Of a stretch of DNA of 64,000 nt, positions 34,636 through 47,434 are shown one piece after another. Each line of letters begins with the position of its first letter. Within the stretch, counting starts at the first letter, position 1. The notes under the pieces were generated by a model. The model worked only from the letters and a program-made list of their open reading frames with translations. It was not told the origin of the DNA and made no database searches. Source of the DNA: Ricinus communis (Eukaryota > Streptophyta > Magnoliopsida > Malpighiales > Euphorbiaceae); assembly GCF_019578655.1 (NCBI RefSeq), contig NC_063257.1, forward strand, positions 21,514,001 to 21,578,000. Direction: 5' to 3'. Made by a program: the position numbers and the translations under genes.

Positions 34636-36347
34636 ATGACCAGGAGGTCCAATCTTCATCTAGTAGACCCTCTACCAAAACCAAAGCGATCCCTCAAGCA
34701 GTTGAGGAAGCAGTTGAACATAGAAGAGGAAGAAATTCAGATTGGGAAAGCCGTAGACAATAGTGAATCAAAAAACACTACAATAGAGATGGCAGACGCC
34801 AACAATAATAATAAGAATAATCGGACGATGTATGATTTCATGAAACCATCGCTGCAAGGGATGCGAACATGCATTAAGAAACCGGCTGTCGCTACCAATA
34901 ATTTTGCAATAAAGCCTAATGTGATTCAGATGGTGCAGCAAACGTTCAATTTGGAGGCTTGCCAGATGAGGATCCTAACGCGGATATAGCAAGTTTCTTA
35001 GAGATTTGTGATACCTTCAAGATTAATGGGAGAACAAATGAAGCAATTCATCTCCACTTGTTTCCATTTTCTTTGAGGGATAGAGCAAAGCGGTGGCTAC
35101 AGTCGCTACCTCCAAACACTATCATTACTTGGGATTCTTTGACATAGAAATTTCTATTTAAGTAATTTCCTCCCTCTAAAACTGCTAAACTTAGAAATGA
35201 CATATCTTCTTTTGTGCAGTTTGATGATGAGTCGATGTATGACACCTAGGAGAGGTACAAGGACCTACTACGATGTTGCCCACACCATGGACTACCAATC
35301 TAGTTACGGGTATAATATTTGTATAATGGTTTGAATTTGGCTACTCAGCAGATGGTAGATGCAGGGGCAGGTGGTTCTTTGAGCAGCAAGACGCCAGAGC
35401 AAGCCCAAAGCTTGATAAAGGAGATGGCCCTAAACAATTACTAGTGGCACACTGTTAGGAGCAGAACGGGACGTCAAGGGAGTGTACACCAGTTGGATGC
35501 CACTACAGCCTTAGCAGCTCAGGTGGAGTTATTATCCAAGAAACTTGATCAACTCCAGATGACTGTCCAAGCAGCTCAAGCAAGTTGTGAGTTTTATGGT
35601 GGCCTGCATTTCAGTAGTAACTGTATATCGAGAGGTATGTTTGCTTCTTCTTCATCTAACCATGAACATATGGACTATATGGGGAGTTAGCCTAGGCAAT
35701 AGAACAACCCATATAGCAACACTTATAATCTGGGATGGAGAAATCATCCGAACTTCGGATGGAGGAACAACAACAACCAAGGGCCACCAAGGTTTCAGTG
35801 ACTACATCAGCAGCCGCAACAATCTGTTCTCCCACCCCAGTCTCCTCAGACTCAAGAGAAAAAGCCTAACTTAGAGGAGCTAATGATGAATTTTGTGTCC
35901 ACTTCAAAGACTAGATTCCAGTAGATGGACGCAGCTCTTAGAAATTAACAGGCCTCCATTCAAAACTTAGAGAATTAGATAGGCTAGATTTCTAAGATGA
36001 TGGCTGAGAGGCAGCCAGGGACTTTTTCTAGCAATACAGAGTCCAACCCGAGAGAGCTTGTGAAGGCTATCACTTTGTGATCAGGTAAGCAAATATCTAG
36101 TTCTATTCATATTCCTATTGATGATGATGTTGTGCAGGTAGATTTAGATAGGAAAGATGAAGATAGCAAGGTGATGGAGCCAGAGAAGGTAGAGGGCAAG
36201 AAGAAGAGTCCTTTGAGGGAATACCAACTCCCGATCCCATATGCTGATAGGTTGAAGTAGGAGAAAGTCGATTAGCAGTTCGATAAATTTCTTGACTTGT
36301 TTAAACAACTGTAAATTAAATTACCTTTTGTTGAAGCTATTTCACAA
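34636..36347 (+). pseudogene. Gag of Athila-like element G, degenerate
   Basis: Starts MTRRSNLHLVDPLP at 34636 and stays open for 117 codons to NNFAIKPNVIQMVQQ. After a frameshift near 34950 it continues as GLPDEDPNADIASFLEICD, then LFPFSLRDRAKRWLQSLPP (about 35054-35112), the core of the retrotransposon gag domain. After several TAG stops come TPEQAQSLIKEMALNN (about 35390) and LAAQVELLSKKLDQLQMT, probably a coiled coil. Most stops are TAG in place of CAG or TGG, which is the pattern left by C-to-T decay at methylated CNG sites. Confidence 0.8.
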
Positions 36348-37250
36348 ATGCCTAAGTATGCGAAGTTCTTAAAGGAGATTCTTAGCAACAAGAGGAAGTT
36401 AGAGTACTTGGCGATCGTGACCCTAAATGAGGAGTGTTCGACTATACTTCAGAGCAAATTTCCAAAGAAGAAGCGTGATCCAGGGAGTTTTACTGTCTCT
36501 TGTGTGATTAGTGATTTGATAATTAGCAATGCTTTAGCTGACTTAGGAGCTAGCATTAATTTAATGCCGTACAGTTTGTTTACCAAGTTGGGGCTGGGTG
36601 AGACTAAACCCACTAAGATGAGCATATAGTTAGCTGTTAGGACTGTCAAGTATCCTAGGGATATTGTAGGGGATGTACTTGTTAAGGTTGATAAATTTAT
36701 ACTTCTTATTGACTTTGTGATCATGGACATGGATGGTGAGAGTAATGCATCTTTAATTCTAGGTCGACCTTTCCTTGCAATGTCTAGGGCTATTATAGAT
36801 GTTTGTGATGAAAGCTTGAACTTAGTGTAGGGCATGAAACTCGCACTTTTGATTTGAACAGTTCTATGAGGCAATCCTTAGATCATGATGATACTATGTT
36901 TTCTATTGATTTAATTGATGATGTTATTGATACACAGTTGTAGGAGATATTGCTTGATGATCCTTTACAAGTTGCCTTGTAGGTAGAGGATGAGCATGAG
37001 CTATCCAATGAGAGTATGTTGGAGCAGCTTGCATTTTTGTTAGCTAATGAACTAAGCAAGAATACTAATAAGTTTGTTGAGATTAATAGGGTAGGTGTGC
37101 AGAAATTGAGGCCATCACTTGCGGAACCACCATTCCTTGAATTGAAAGACCTTCCAAAGCATCTTAACTATGCATATCTGGATAAGGACAATAGGTTGCC
37201 TGTTAGTGTGGCAGCGGACCTAACATCAACATCAACACTTTAAGAGTTTG
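36348..37250 (+). pseudogene. Protease region of element G, truncated
   Basis: MPKYAKFLKEILSNKRKLEY opens the pre-protease linker. The active-site region is ALADLGASINLMPYSLF (about 36532), with the catalytic DLGAS intact. One stop at 36628 is followed by DVLVKVDKFIL, SLILGRPFLAMSRAIIDV and, after breaks, PPFLELKDLPKHLNYAYL (37127-37180), the link to RT. The frame stops at 37241, next to solo LTR F2, and no RT follows on its far side. Element G is thus gag-protease only here; where pol went is not visible. Confidence 0.8.
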
Positions 37251-38717
37251 TGATGCGATGCTTATGCAACTACAACTAAGGCAATGAACCAATCGATGCA
37301 GCGTAGCAAAACGATAAATATTAAAAATATCATATCCCTCAGGGAAGTGAAGTCCTAGAGTTACTACTCGTTTCTTATTATCTAGACTAAACTAGTAATG
37401 AAGGTTTCAAGATTTACTGGTGACTAAAAGCTAAATTCTAAATGTAATGCAAGAATGAATGACAAAAGGGAATAATCAAGACAAGAAAGCAAACCCAAAG
37501 AGGACCTAGACTAGTTGGTGACCAAACAAAGGATAACAGATTGTTGAGTCCGATTATGCAACCCGTGAACGAGTTCTAAACTGAATTTGGTTTCCCTCTC
37601 AAGAAAACCGAATTCCTAAAGCTAAGAGCCTAAAGTTGGAATCTCTTCCTACCGATTGATTATTAAGTTAGCCTTAAGCTTTAATCTACCTCTATTAAGC
37701 TTTGTTAATTCTTAATCTGACAAATTAATTGACCTTATCTCTAAGTAAAAATTAACTTGTTCTTACAATTAAATTTCCAAATTCAATTAGAATTTCTCAA
37801 TTACTAAAAGAATTCTATGAACAGTAATCAACACATTCAATGTAAAGAATACTGGATTTTTATTATTAATTGCAAAAATAATACAAGAAAAAGAAACTCA
37901 AATAATCTTAATAATTTAGTACAAAAGCCAACATAGCAAAGAACCCCAATAGGTTCAATCAATCTAGCTACACATGTTCATGTCTAAAACAAACAAAAAT
38001 TCAATTACAATAAAAGAATAAAGAAATCGAAACATGTACACCTTTTTCCCTAGAATTGGATGAACAGCTCAAAGCCTTGATCTACACTGCAAATGATCTC
38101 CAAAATGCCTCTTGAACTGCTACAAAACTCCTCTTTAATCTTCAATTGAATCCTGAGAGTCACGAATCTGACGTCAAAAGGTGAAATCATTCTCCTAAAA
38201 GCCACCTCGAGATGTCTGAAACGCGTCTAGAGAGATTACAGAGGAAGATGAAGAGTCAAAATTTCAGAACCTTTTCTCTTTACTGGCTCGTTCAATTTTA
38301 TACTGTGCGGCAGCATGGGATTGTTCACGCCTGTGCTCCTCCACACGGGCCATGTCTAGGCCATGTTGGTCTCTAAATGACAAAATGAACTGAATCTAGC
38401 AAGGGCGTGTTCTGGATGTTATTTTCGGGAATCGTGTTGCTTAAAAGTGATTAAGCTACACGGCTTGGGAATTTTTGCACGGGCTCAAACACGAGTCATG
38501 CTAGTCAGCACAACTTGAGCATGGGCCGTGTTGACTTCCTAAAAGTCAACCCAAGGTCAAACTCTTGTGATTACGTTCATTTTCGCTCGAAATTTATCTA
38601 AAATTGCTCGAACACTGATGATGGACCTATAGAATCTCCTGGAATACAAAAGGACATAAAGTGCTAAAAAAATTCATAATAATATGCAAGTAAACATGTG
38701 TAAAATTATGCACATCA
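37251..38717 (-). mobile_element. Solo LTR F2 (Athila-like), TSD GTTTG
   Basis: 1467 bp, same family and orientation as F1. On the minus strand it starts TGATGTGCATAA and ends GCATCGCATCA. A perfect 5-bp duplication GTTTG lies at 37246-37250 and 38718-38722. A GC-motif cluster is at 38300-38540. No coding content. Confidence 0.9.
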
Positions 38718-40197
38718 GTTTGATTACCTGCTCTTCAGGCACATGTCATGGAGCCTAATGTTCGATGGAAAGATATCGAGATAATGATGCATATCAGAGA
38801 CCTAAAAGTCATGATGACGACATGATGCATTGATCTAGAGATAACTTTTGCATGGCGGCTACAATATCATGCAGATAGTAACCAAATCTCTTTTCTTTTC
38901 TTACTTTTACGCCTTAAATTTTGCCTAAGCCGCCCTTTCAGTTTTTCAACTTAGCATGCTAATGTCTTAACTTTTGTCTAAGCTGCCCTTTCGGGTTTTC
39001 AAATTAGCAGACTTTATTTTTTGCTAAGCTGCCCTTTCAGGTTTTCAACTTAGCATTTTCTTTTCTTTATACTTTTCTCTATTTTCTCTTTCTTCTTACT
39101 TTCTCTTTTTGCAGATTTGGTTACTCGAGTACTTGCAATCTCTTTTTTCAAGTTTGTAGATGATTCCATTGATTTTTAGGACTTTCCTTAAGACAAGATT
39201 TCTTGAATTGAAGTTGAAAGACTTTGGCTCTACTAATTCATTAAGCATGAGCATTACAAAGTTTTGGGTTTTTCCTGCAAGAAAGTTAAAGGAACTGATC
39301 TTGCTTTTATTCAAATCTTATAGATGGCGCCTGTTATTATGTTTTCTCCTTCTAGTAGTGCACAAGCAATGAAAACTAATGTGCAAGTTTGATAAAAAGA
39401 TTTATCAAATTTTGTTCATTTAATAAGGGCACAAAACGGATACATTTTCTATTTCATATAATACTACTCTCGTTATCAACTAGTCCATTCGAATTTTCTA
39501 GTCAAATATTTTTCTTTCACCTTTTATTTCTTAATTTTTTCCTGACTAGCCTGTACAAGTCTTCCAGTTAGCAGGATTTGTCTTTCCATTTTTCTATTTT
39601 TCTTTTTTTCTCCAAGATATTTTCTGGTATAGATTGATTTGTGAACTTATTACCCTCGAGATTTGAACTCCTTTCAGCATCTTCAAGCATAGTTTTTCTT
39701 ATTTGATATGGAAGTTTCTAACTCGATTTTGATTTCTTTTTGGAGTCAAATGTAATAGGTCTTGCACTTTTCAAGGTTAGAGCACTAATCTTTAATCTCT
39801 TCTAATCTTTGAGGATCCCTACTTCAAGGTTATTATATGATGCAGGATGAATTTGGCCTTCTTGCTTGCCGCCCAGCATGCTACCTTGAATTCAATCATG
39901 CATACCAAATACTATCTTCTTTTTCTTTCTCTTTCCTTTTTTTTTCGTTTTCTTTTATTCTCTCACTTTTCTCTCTTCAAGAGTTATGTTATGTGCGATA
40001 GAAATGTACGTAGAATTATCATTTATGCCCAAATTAAATAAATCTATTCAAATGGAATTAATGTCAAATATACTCATGTAATAATCATTGTCATGCAAAA
40101 TACCATCATGATAAACATTATAAAATAAGCAAAACCGTAGTTATATCACTGATCCTAACTAAAAGCAAAATCATTATTCTAAACTAACATATGAATC
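38718..40197 (-). other. Probable 3' non-coding region of Tat element T
   Basis: No convincing gene on either strand. Three loose tandem copies (about 45-55 bp) of a phrase about CTAAGCTGCCCTTTCAG and GTTTTCAACTTAGCA lie at about 38925-39055. Read on the minus strand this becomes AAGTTGAAAACC-GAAAGGGC-GCTTAG, a phrase that in Tat/Ogre elements lies just after pol. The rest is AT-rich with polypyrimidine runs (for example 39900-39970). No RT, RNase H or integrase was recognised. Confidence 0.5.
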
Positions 40198-41202
40198 TTA
40201 CAAAGCTTCATCATCTTCAGATGGTAGGTCTTCGATCTTTCTAGCTCGATATTTTTCTATGTACTCTCCAGCTCTAGTATTTTTGAGTTCTTCTACTTGT
40301 AAGCCATCAACATACAAGCCCGCGAAAGTCTTGGAATTCATCATTTGCAGCTTTTCCACCCAAGATAGGAGTACATTTTGAACTACCATTCAAACTTGAT
40401 CCTTCTCAGAAGGCTTGTTCTTTATAAGAACTGCTTTATCCCTCCATCTAGTTAAGAAGTCAGAAAATGACTCATTGGGCTTTTGCTTCCTTGATTCCAA
40501 ATCTCTTATAGAGACTTCTAGGTGAGCATTGTAGTCATATTACTACATAAAAGCATCACAAAGCTTTTTCCAATCGGACTTGATGGGCCTTCCTAATCCA
40601 TGGTACCAGTTCACAGCCAGCCCTTTTAATGAAAGTACAAACAAGTTGATAATTTGAGTCCTAGCCAAATGAGTAGTACTCATGATAGTAGCATATTGCT
40701 TCAAGTGCACCTTTGGGTCTCCAGTTCCATTGAACTTCTGCATTTCAGGCATACGAAATTTGGGAGGTAAGTTTTCCTCTCCAATCAACATCAGTTCATC
40801 AAAATCAAATGTTGAATCTAAATCTTGATCTTTCAACATATCTTATATCTTGTCAAGCCTTTTAGTCAAACTTTGCAAAATCTCATATTCCATAACGGCT
40901 TTTGCAGTAAGAGCCGACTCTTTCTTAGCTTGTTCTAGCATGTAGTCATCTAGATTCTAGACGTGTTCACCATGTGCTACCACATCATGAGTAGCAGAAG
41001 TAGCAGTTTATTTCTTAAAAATCTTAGCCAAAGCTTGCTGGAGTTCCTTTCGGATCACAATTCTTAGGATTGTAGTCTTGATAGCATCAATGTCTTGCTT
41101 GTGGGTTATCTTTGTTTCAACTTCTAAAGTGCTACTTCTTAGGCTCTTGTCTTGATTTCTAGTGAAATGTGTCCTCTTGATATCCATTATTGTCTTATCC
41201 AA
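40198..41202 (-). pseudogene. Gag of Tat-type element T
   Basis: A minus-strand frame of about 335 codons with only a few in-frame stops (near 40840, 40541 and 40390, plus two near 40945-41010). The start reads MDKTIMDIKRTHF. The core, KFRMPEMQKFNGTGDPKVHLKQYATIM, then LFVLSLKGLAVNWYHGL and DWKKLCDAFM (40543-40770), is the retrotransposon gag domain of the Tat/Ogre type. ESFSDFLTRWRDKA follows. The end is acidic (LPSEDDEAL) with a stop at 40198-40200. No zinc knuckle is evident and no protease follows, so this copy is gag-only. Confidence 0.75.
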
Positions 41203-41939
41203 ACTAAGGATGATAATCTAAAATGGATTCAAAATAAAGAGTTAGTGCGATGCATGGGATGAATGATGCACATGCTATGTAAAAGGACAAAGAGAAAGGA
41301 TTAGCACACATAGTGTCATTATACAAAGCATCCTTTCGACCTTATTTCTCCCGCACACTATTCATGGTGAGTCTCTCTTCCCTAGGATTTTGGGTACGGG
41401 CTTTCTATCAACAGGAGATAGTAGGCCCGATGCACATGCCATAAGCTTTTAAAGCATATTAAAACAAACAAAGCAATGTTTCTCAGTGTAAGCATAAAAG
41501 CCTGCTGGGGCCTGATTCCATATTTCTAGGCCAAGGCGTTTCAATACTTGGGCTTAAGATACTTACAAGGAAAAACATCTTATATAGCGAGCAACAAGGG
41601 TTCCTAAGAGAGATTACTACAGTCATTACCATAAGTTAAGTCCTAATTAAGTATAAAAGGCTCCCATAACCAAAAAGTGTTCTTCTATGGCTTATCTCTC
41701 CATTAAAGGATCCATGCAACGAAGGAAATTCACTGATTACTTGTGAGTGGTGGTAGCCAGTGTCGTAATTCTAGAATTCTAGTGTAACCAAAGAACTGCT
41801 AGCCGATGCCATCGGGGCTATAAGGACCAAAGTGTATAGTGTGTGAAAGTGTAGTGATGCAAGAGTAATTTGTTAAATAATAAAATCAACAACAAACATA
41901 CGTTGGAATTAGCTTCTCTTATCCCTGCGGAGTCGCCAT
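41203..41939 (-). other. Leader and primer-binding motif of element T
   Basis: Untranslated region between LTR R4 and gag. Directly next to the LTR the minus strand reads TGGCGACTCCGCAGGGAT (41921-41938), the type of sequence found at this position in Tat/Ogre elements. No ORF of note in the remaining 700 bp. Confidence 0.6.
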
Positions 41940-42683
41940 TGTGGGCGGTGGTCTCGGGCGCACACCCGAGCGTCTTTCGTGACTATGGCACTATAAGGCT
42001 TTTCAACCTAATCGGAAACATACTAACTAGTCACTGAGACTAGCGCGGAGATAGAATTTGCCACCCGGGTAATCATTGGGACACTTTTACTAATAATTGG
42101 CATTTCAGATTCCATAAGGAAGCTTACACTACAGAGTCTAATGGTGGATCTAGAAGCCAACTTCCTTATTTATGTACATTAATCTTTAATTTTATTGTTT
42201 CACAAAGTATTCTCTATAAATACAAACAATTTATACACAGGCACACCGAATAAACATACAATGCACCTAAGTCTAGCCCATTTTATTCAAGCCCAGCCCA
42301 TGTTTAAGTTGTTAATCTAGTTTACTAGCCAATTATGTGTAAGGCCCAACTAGTCTAGCACGATTACGTGTTGTGCTCTTTGGATTTCGGCCTTTAAGCC
42401 TAATGGAATACTTGTTATGTGAAGGCCCGTTGATTATGATCTTAATTGTAACTAAGTTCATAACCCTAACTAAACATACCAAAGCCCGCTAGTCTATTTG
42501 GATTTTAGGGTTTCAAGCCCGGTTAAGGTTGATTAGCTTATTAGATTACCAGATTCATGTTGGATCAGCTTTTAGCCCTAAGTCTATACGGACCATTCTA
42601 ACCAATCAATCACATAATTATGTATTTAGTTAACATACAATACACAAAAATAAATAAAATAAAGCAAAAAGAAAGACCCTAAT
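41940..42683 (-). mobile_element. Tat-type LTR, minus strand (copy R4), 5' LTR of element T
   Basis: The left boundary TGTGGGCGGTGG gives a minus-strand end of CCACCGCCCACA, one base before the PBS motif. It matches R3 over about 700 bp: the phrase actatggcactataaggcttttcaacctaat at 41985, ccacccgggtaatc near 42060, and a family-typical set of ggcccaactagtc phrases. It is cut on the right at about 42684 by the Tekay-type LTR; the exact junction is uncertain by some 40 bp. Confidence 0.65.
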
Positions 42684-44984
42684 TGTCAAACCCCCGTTAC
42701 ATGCTAACCAACAGACATTTGTCAAGTAGCATACAAGCGTCGTAGACTATATATACTACATGTAGATAGGTCAATATGCAGATTGTTAAGAATCAAGACA
42801 CAAGGTTATTAACATATAAACATATGATTATACTTAAACATCATTTAACAAGTATTCAAAACATCTTCTTATGCCTTACAAGGGACACTTTCATATACAT
42901 CACATAACTGCATACAAAATGCATCAGGAAGAGACTCTACAAAATTGGCCCAACCTGACAGTACTGCTAAAAGCTGGACTTTGGATACAACCAACTGATG
43001 CACTACTATTTACAAACCTGAAAAGAAAAATTGGAGAGGGGTGAGCCTCCAGCTCAGTAAATAAATAATCAACATAATCTATATCGCATACACTTACTAC
43101 AATTTCCACCCAATCACATAACTTACAATGATTCATAATTTACGGATAAGTTCATACAATTATACTTAATTCATTACAACCATCATAAAAAAATACAATT
43201 CAGAAATTATGGTTAGTTCTCATGGCTCGTGGATCCCCTTTAATGGGCTGCTCTGCCTCATCCTCACCTATCGCATACGTAAGCTTCTCCACCTTATCCT
43301 CACATTACATACTTTTATAGCCTCTCTAGGCTTTAGCCTCCCAAGACTTTATATATATATATATATTCACAAGGGAATCCACCATTCACATGCACATACG
43401 CACTTAACATCACAATTCAATTATTTCACTTATATCATATTCAAGCAATAACAATTATTCCACTCAACACTAATCATTTCCATCTCATTCATTCAAACAT
43501 AACACAATATTAAGCAAACACAACCATTCGCGAAACATTTGATTAAATATATGAATATAGCAAATATTAACTATTTACTTACTCAAAATACACTTATTCC
43601 TTCAACATAGAAGAACCTCCTTTCTCCATAACTTTCTTTCTAGGCCTTTGAATTCCTGTTAACACATTCTTCAATTCACATTTCATGCATATTCCAAATA
43701 TTCATGTAAATGCTAATTCTAATACATTACAAGATCATCCCCTTTCTAATTCATAGGTCTAACTCTTCCTTTAAGACTCTCAATTATTGTTTTAATATCA
43801 TATAAACATGTTCCATCTAGCTATATACCAATTTAACTCAAATTAACATCAAATAAATAGCATAAAACTAATCTCCGACATCTCTATTTTCTGGACAGAA
43901 TTTAGTACCAAAGTATATTTATTTCTACGTAAAATTGGCTTAATATAAAAATCTCATATTAAATAGACATATACTTTTACGTGTTTAGTTTCATCTCCAA
44001 GAAGAATTACTCAATTCCGACTTCTATAGATTTAATTATTCTCAAATTACTGAGCAAGGGTCATACAGCTTGCTGTATCCGAGCAGCAATATGTTTGCTC
44101 AATTGAAGCAACTAAAACGGCAAAGCTAGCAAAATCTCAAAACTACAAAGTTATAGAATACTCTTCAAAATTTCCATAGACACCAATTAAGCTTAATTTG
44201 GACTTATATAACGCATGTTATGCCCAAACTATAGAACACCAAGGTTGCTAGAATTTTTACAGTTTTCTGTCTTGACATACTTAAACTTAAATCAAGCTTA
44301 ATCTCTATGCAATCATTCAATATTCTACTAATTCATGATAATCAGACCTTTAATTAATCAATGAAAGCATCAATTGAAGTTTTCCCAATTTATAATCAAG
44401 AACCCTAATGATAAAATAATACTTAAGTAACAACTCACCAATTTCAGCTTTTGGGTTGCTAATATGCTCAAATCCTTTAGATTTAGCTTGATTCCTTCAA
44501 TAGTTGGTAAAACCCTATCTTAATTTTAAGTTTTTCTAGGTATTTCACTCCTCTCTCTTGTTCCAAATTTTGAGTTTTTTGCCATGTACGAATTTTAGAG
44601 AAATGAAGAGGTAAAATGAGCTTACTCATGGTTCCAATTTCCAAGATTCATCTCTCAATGCCACCACTTACTAAAATTAGTTTTATCATCCTAAGTCAAT
44701 TCTTACTAACCATAGCTAGGTACTAACTTTTAATTGTATCTTTTAAGTCCAATCTATTTACTCAACCTTCAACTATTGGTTCAACTTAAGGATTAATACA
44801 CATAACCCAAGTACTTAATCAACTTATCTAAATTAATAATCTAATATCATGCTTCTTATTCTCTACTTATAATTAATATATATTTATTCTCATAAAATAA
44901 AAATATTATTACTATACCATCATATGCCCAATGATTAAATGTAAATGCACATAACATGTATGATGAGAAAATGCAGGCGTTACA
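42684..44984 (-). mobile_element. 3' LTR of Tekay-type element Tk
   Basis: On the minus strand it starts TGTAACGCCTGC at 44984, a usual Tekay/Del LTR start, right after a polypurine tract (AAGGAGGGGAGAGT). Its far end is probably the TGTCAAACCCCC at 42684, by comparison with solo LTR H, whose end is TGTCACGACCCC. Contains a (TA)n run at 43350-43366. No genes. Confidence 0.65.
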
Positions 44985-45006
44985 ACTCTCCCCTCCTTAA
45001 GAAATT

Positions 45007-47434
45007 TCATTCCCGAAATTTTAACAATTCACCAACATTACTATGGAATAGATGCAGATACTTATGTCTCATATGCTCTTCCACTTCCCAAGTTGCTTCT
45101 CTTAGTAAATGATGACTCCACTTAATCTTGACCATAGGAATGTCTTTATTTCTCAATTGCTTAACCTTTCGATCAAGAATTTCTATCGGTTCTTCCACAT
45201 ATGTAAACTTTTATGTGATTTCTATCTCTGGCTCTTGAATAATATGACTAGGATTTGATATATATCGCCTCAATATAGAAACGTGAAAAAACATCATGAA
45301 TAGAAGACAACTTTGTAGGTAATGCTAACCTATATGCCAACGGTCCAACTATTTCAATAATTTCATAAGGTCCTATATACCTTGGACTCAATTTTCCTTG
45401 TTTACCAAACCTTAATATTCCTTTCCATGGTGATACCCGCAAGAAAACTTTATCACCCACATTATATTTCATTTCCCTTCGGTGCAAATTAGCATAACTC
45501 TTTTGTCTGTCTTGTGCTACTTTCAAATTCTGTTTAACTATCTCTATTTTATCCACTGTTTCTTGTACCAATTCTTGACTTTCAAGCTGTCTTAAACTTT
45601 CAACATCCCAGCATACTGGACTTCTACATTTCCTCTCGTACAAAGCTTTATATGGAGCCATACTGATACTAGAATGAAAACTGTTGTTATACGCAAATTC
45701 CATCTGTGGTAAATAATCATCCTAGTTAACCTTGAACTTAAGTGCACAAGCCCTCATCATATCTTCTAATGTTTGAATAGTTCTTTCTGATTGCCCATCT
45801 GTTTGAGGATGAAAAGCTATACTGAAATGAAGCTTAGTACCATATGCTTTCTGCAAACTCTCCTAGAAATGAGAAATAAATCTAGGATCCCTATATGATA
45901 CAATAAATATAGGCACACCATGCAATCTAACAATCTCAGAAATATACAATTCAACAAGCTTATCAAGTGAATCCATTTGCTTCACAAGTAAGAAATGAGC
46001 ACATTTAGTAAGCTGATCAACAATTACCCAAATAGTATCATGCTTGTTAAATGTATGCAGCAATCCCATAACAAAATCCATAGTAATCTTGTCCCACTTC
46101 CAACACAGGTATAGATAAAGAATGAAGTTTACTTGCAGGTGCCTGGTGCTCTCCTTTCACTTGCTGACATGTCAAACACTTACTCATAAATTCTGCCACA
46201 TCCTTCTTCATTGTCGGCCACCAATAATAAGGCTTCAAATTTTTATACATTTTTGTACTTCCAGGATGCATTGCATAAGGTGCATAGTGCGCTTCATGCA
46301 TGATTTCCTTTCTCAAATCTCCTACATCAGGTACACATACATGATTTCTATTCAATAACACACTCTCATCTTTCAATACAAATTGTGTATTCTTTCCTTC
46401 TTGTACTCTACCCTTCATCTTTTGCAAATAAGAATCTTCACACTATGCATCTTTAATTTTATCTCCAATCAAAGGCTTTACTTATAATGTGGCTAACAGG
46501 ACATCGTCATAAACATAAAACTTCACATCCATAGCTCTAAGTGCAACTAAATATTCCACATTGTAACAAATCATACTTGAAAAATGTTCCATTGTCTTCC
46601 TATTTAAAGCACCAGCAACAACATTTACTTTTCCAAGATGATAATCAATAATGCAATCATAATCCTTTAGAAGCTCAATCCATCTTTGTTGTCTCAGAAT
46701 CAACTCTTTTTATGTAGGGATATATGATCAGTAAATATCTTAAATGTCTTCCCATATACATAATGTCACCGTATCTTTAATGCATGTAAAATGGCTACTA
46801 ATTCAAGATCATGCGTAGGATAATTTAGCTCATGAGGTCGCAATTGTCTTGAAGCATAAGCTATAACCTTCCCATGCTGCATTAAGACACATCCAAGTCC
46901 TTGCCTAGAAGCATCAGTATATACAATATAACCTCCATTTTAGATGGCAATGCAAGTATTGGTGTAGTAGTTAGCCTTTTCTTCAACTCTTGAAAATTTT
47001 GATCACACAACTCAGTCCATTGGAATGGCACATTCTTCTTTAACAAAGCTGTGAGAGGCTTAGTAATAATTAAAAAATCTTTTGCAAATCTTTTATAATA
47101 GCCAGTTAACCCAAGAAAACTTCAAACTTCAGAAACATTTCTAGGCGGTTCCCGTTCAATAATTGCTTTAATCTTTGATGAATCTGGTTGCACTCCATGT
47201 TTAGAAACAATATGCCCTAAGAATGCAATTTCCTCCATCCAAAACTCGCATTTGCTGAATTTTGCATACAACTGTTTTTCCCTCAAAATCTGTAAAACGA
47301 TTCTCAAGTGTTGTTCATGCTCTTCTGGTCTTCTAGAGTAAATTAGAATATCATAAATGAACACAATAACAAAGTGATCTAAATATGGCTGGAAAGTCTT
47401 GTTCATCAGTGACATAAAAGCAGCAGAAGCATTT
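45007..47434 (-). pseudogene. Tekay-type chromovirus pol: RT (C-terminal part), RNase H, integrase, chromodomain
   Basis: Read from 47434 leftwards: RT palm [13 protein letters not shown]; the active-site loop [10 protein letters not shown] (the usual first Asp of DD is Tyr); [16 protein letters not shown]; the RNase H block [16 protein letters not shown] (about 46920) and [16 protein letters not shown]; the tether [11 protein letters not shown]; the integrase zinc-binding HEAHYAPYAMHPG...CLTCQQ (about 46160-46340); a catalytic core with SYRDPRF (Tyr in place of the catalytic Asp); the GDKVFLRVSPWKG and LSPRYIGPYEI C-terminal domain (45360-45480); and a chromodomain EEPIEILDRKVKQLRN, then WSHHLLREATWE (45007-45198). 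Stops and frame changes are at about 46710, 46430, 45860 and 45700. The chromodomain type indicates the Tekay lineage. The N-terminal RT part is at 63533-64000, across element 3. Confidence 0.85.

Noticed and set aside
36449..36874. Minus-strand open frame of 141 codons.
   Set aside because: Shadow of the protease region of element G, which has clear motifs on the plus strand.
43350..43366. (TA)n microsatellite.
   Set aside because: Short simple repeat inside the Tk LTR; nothing further to say.
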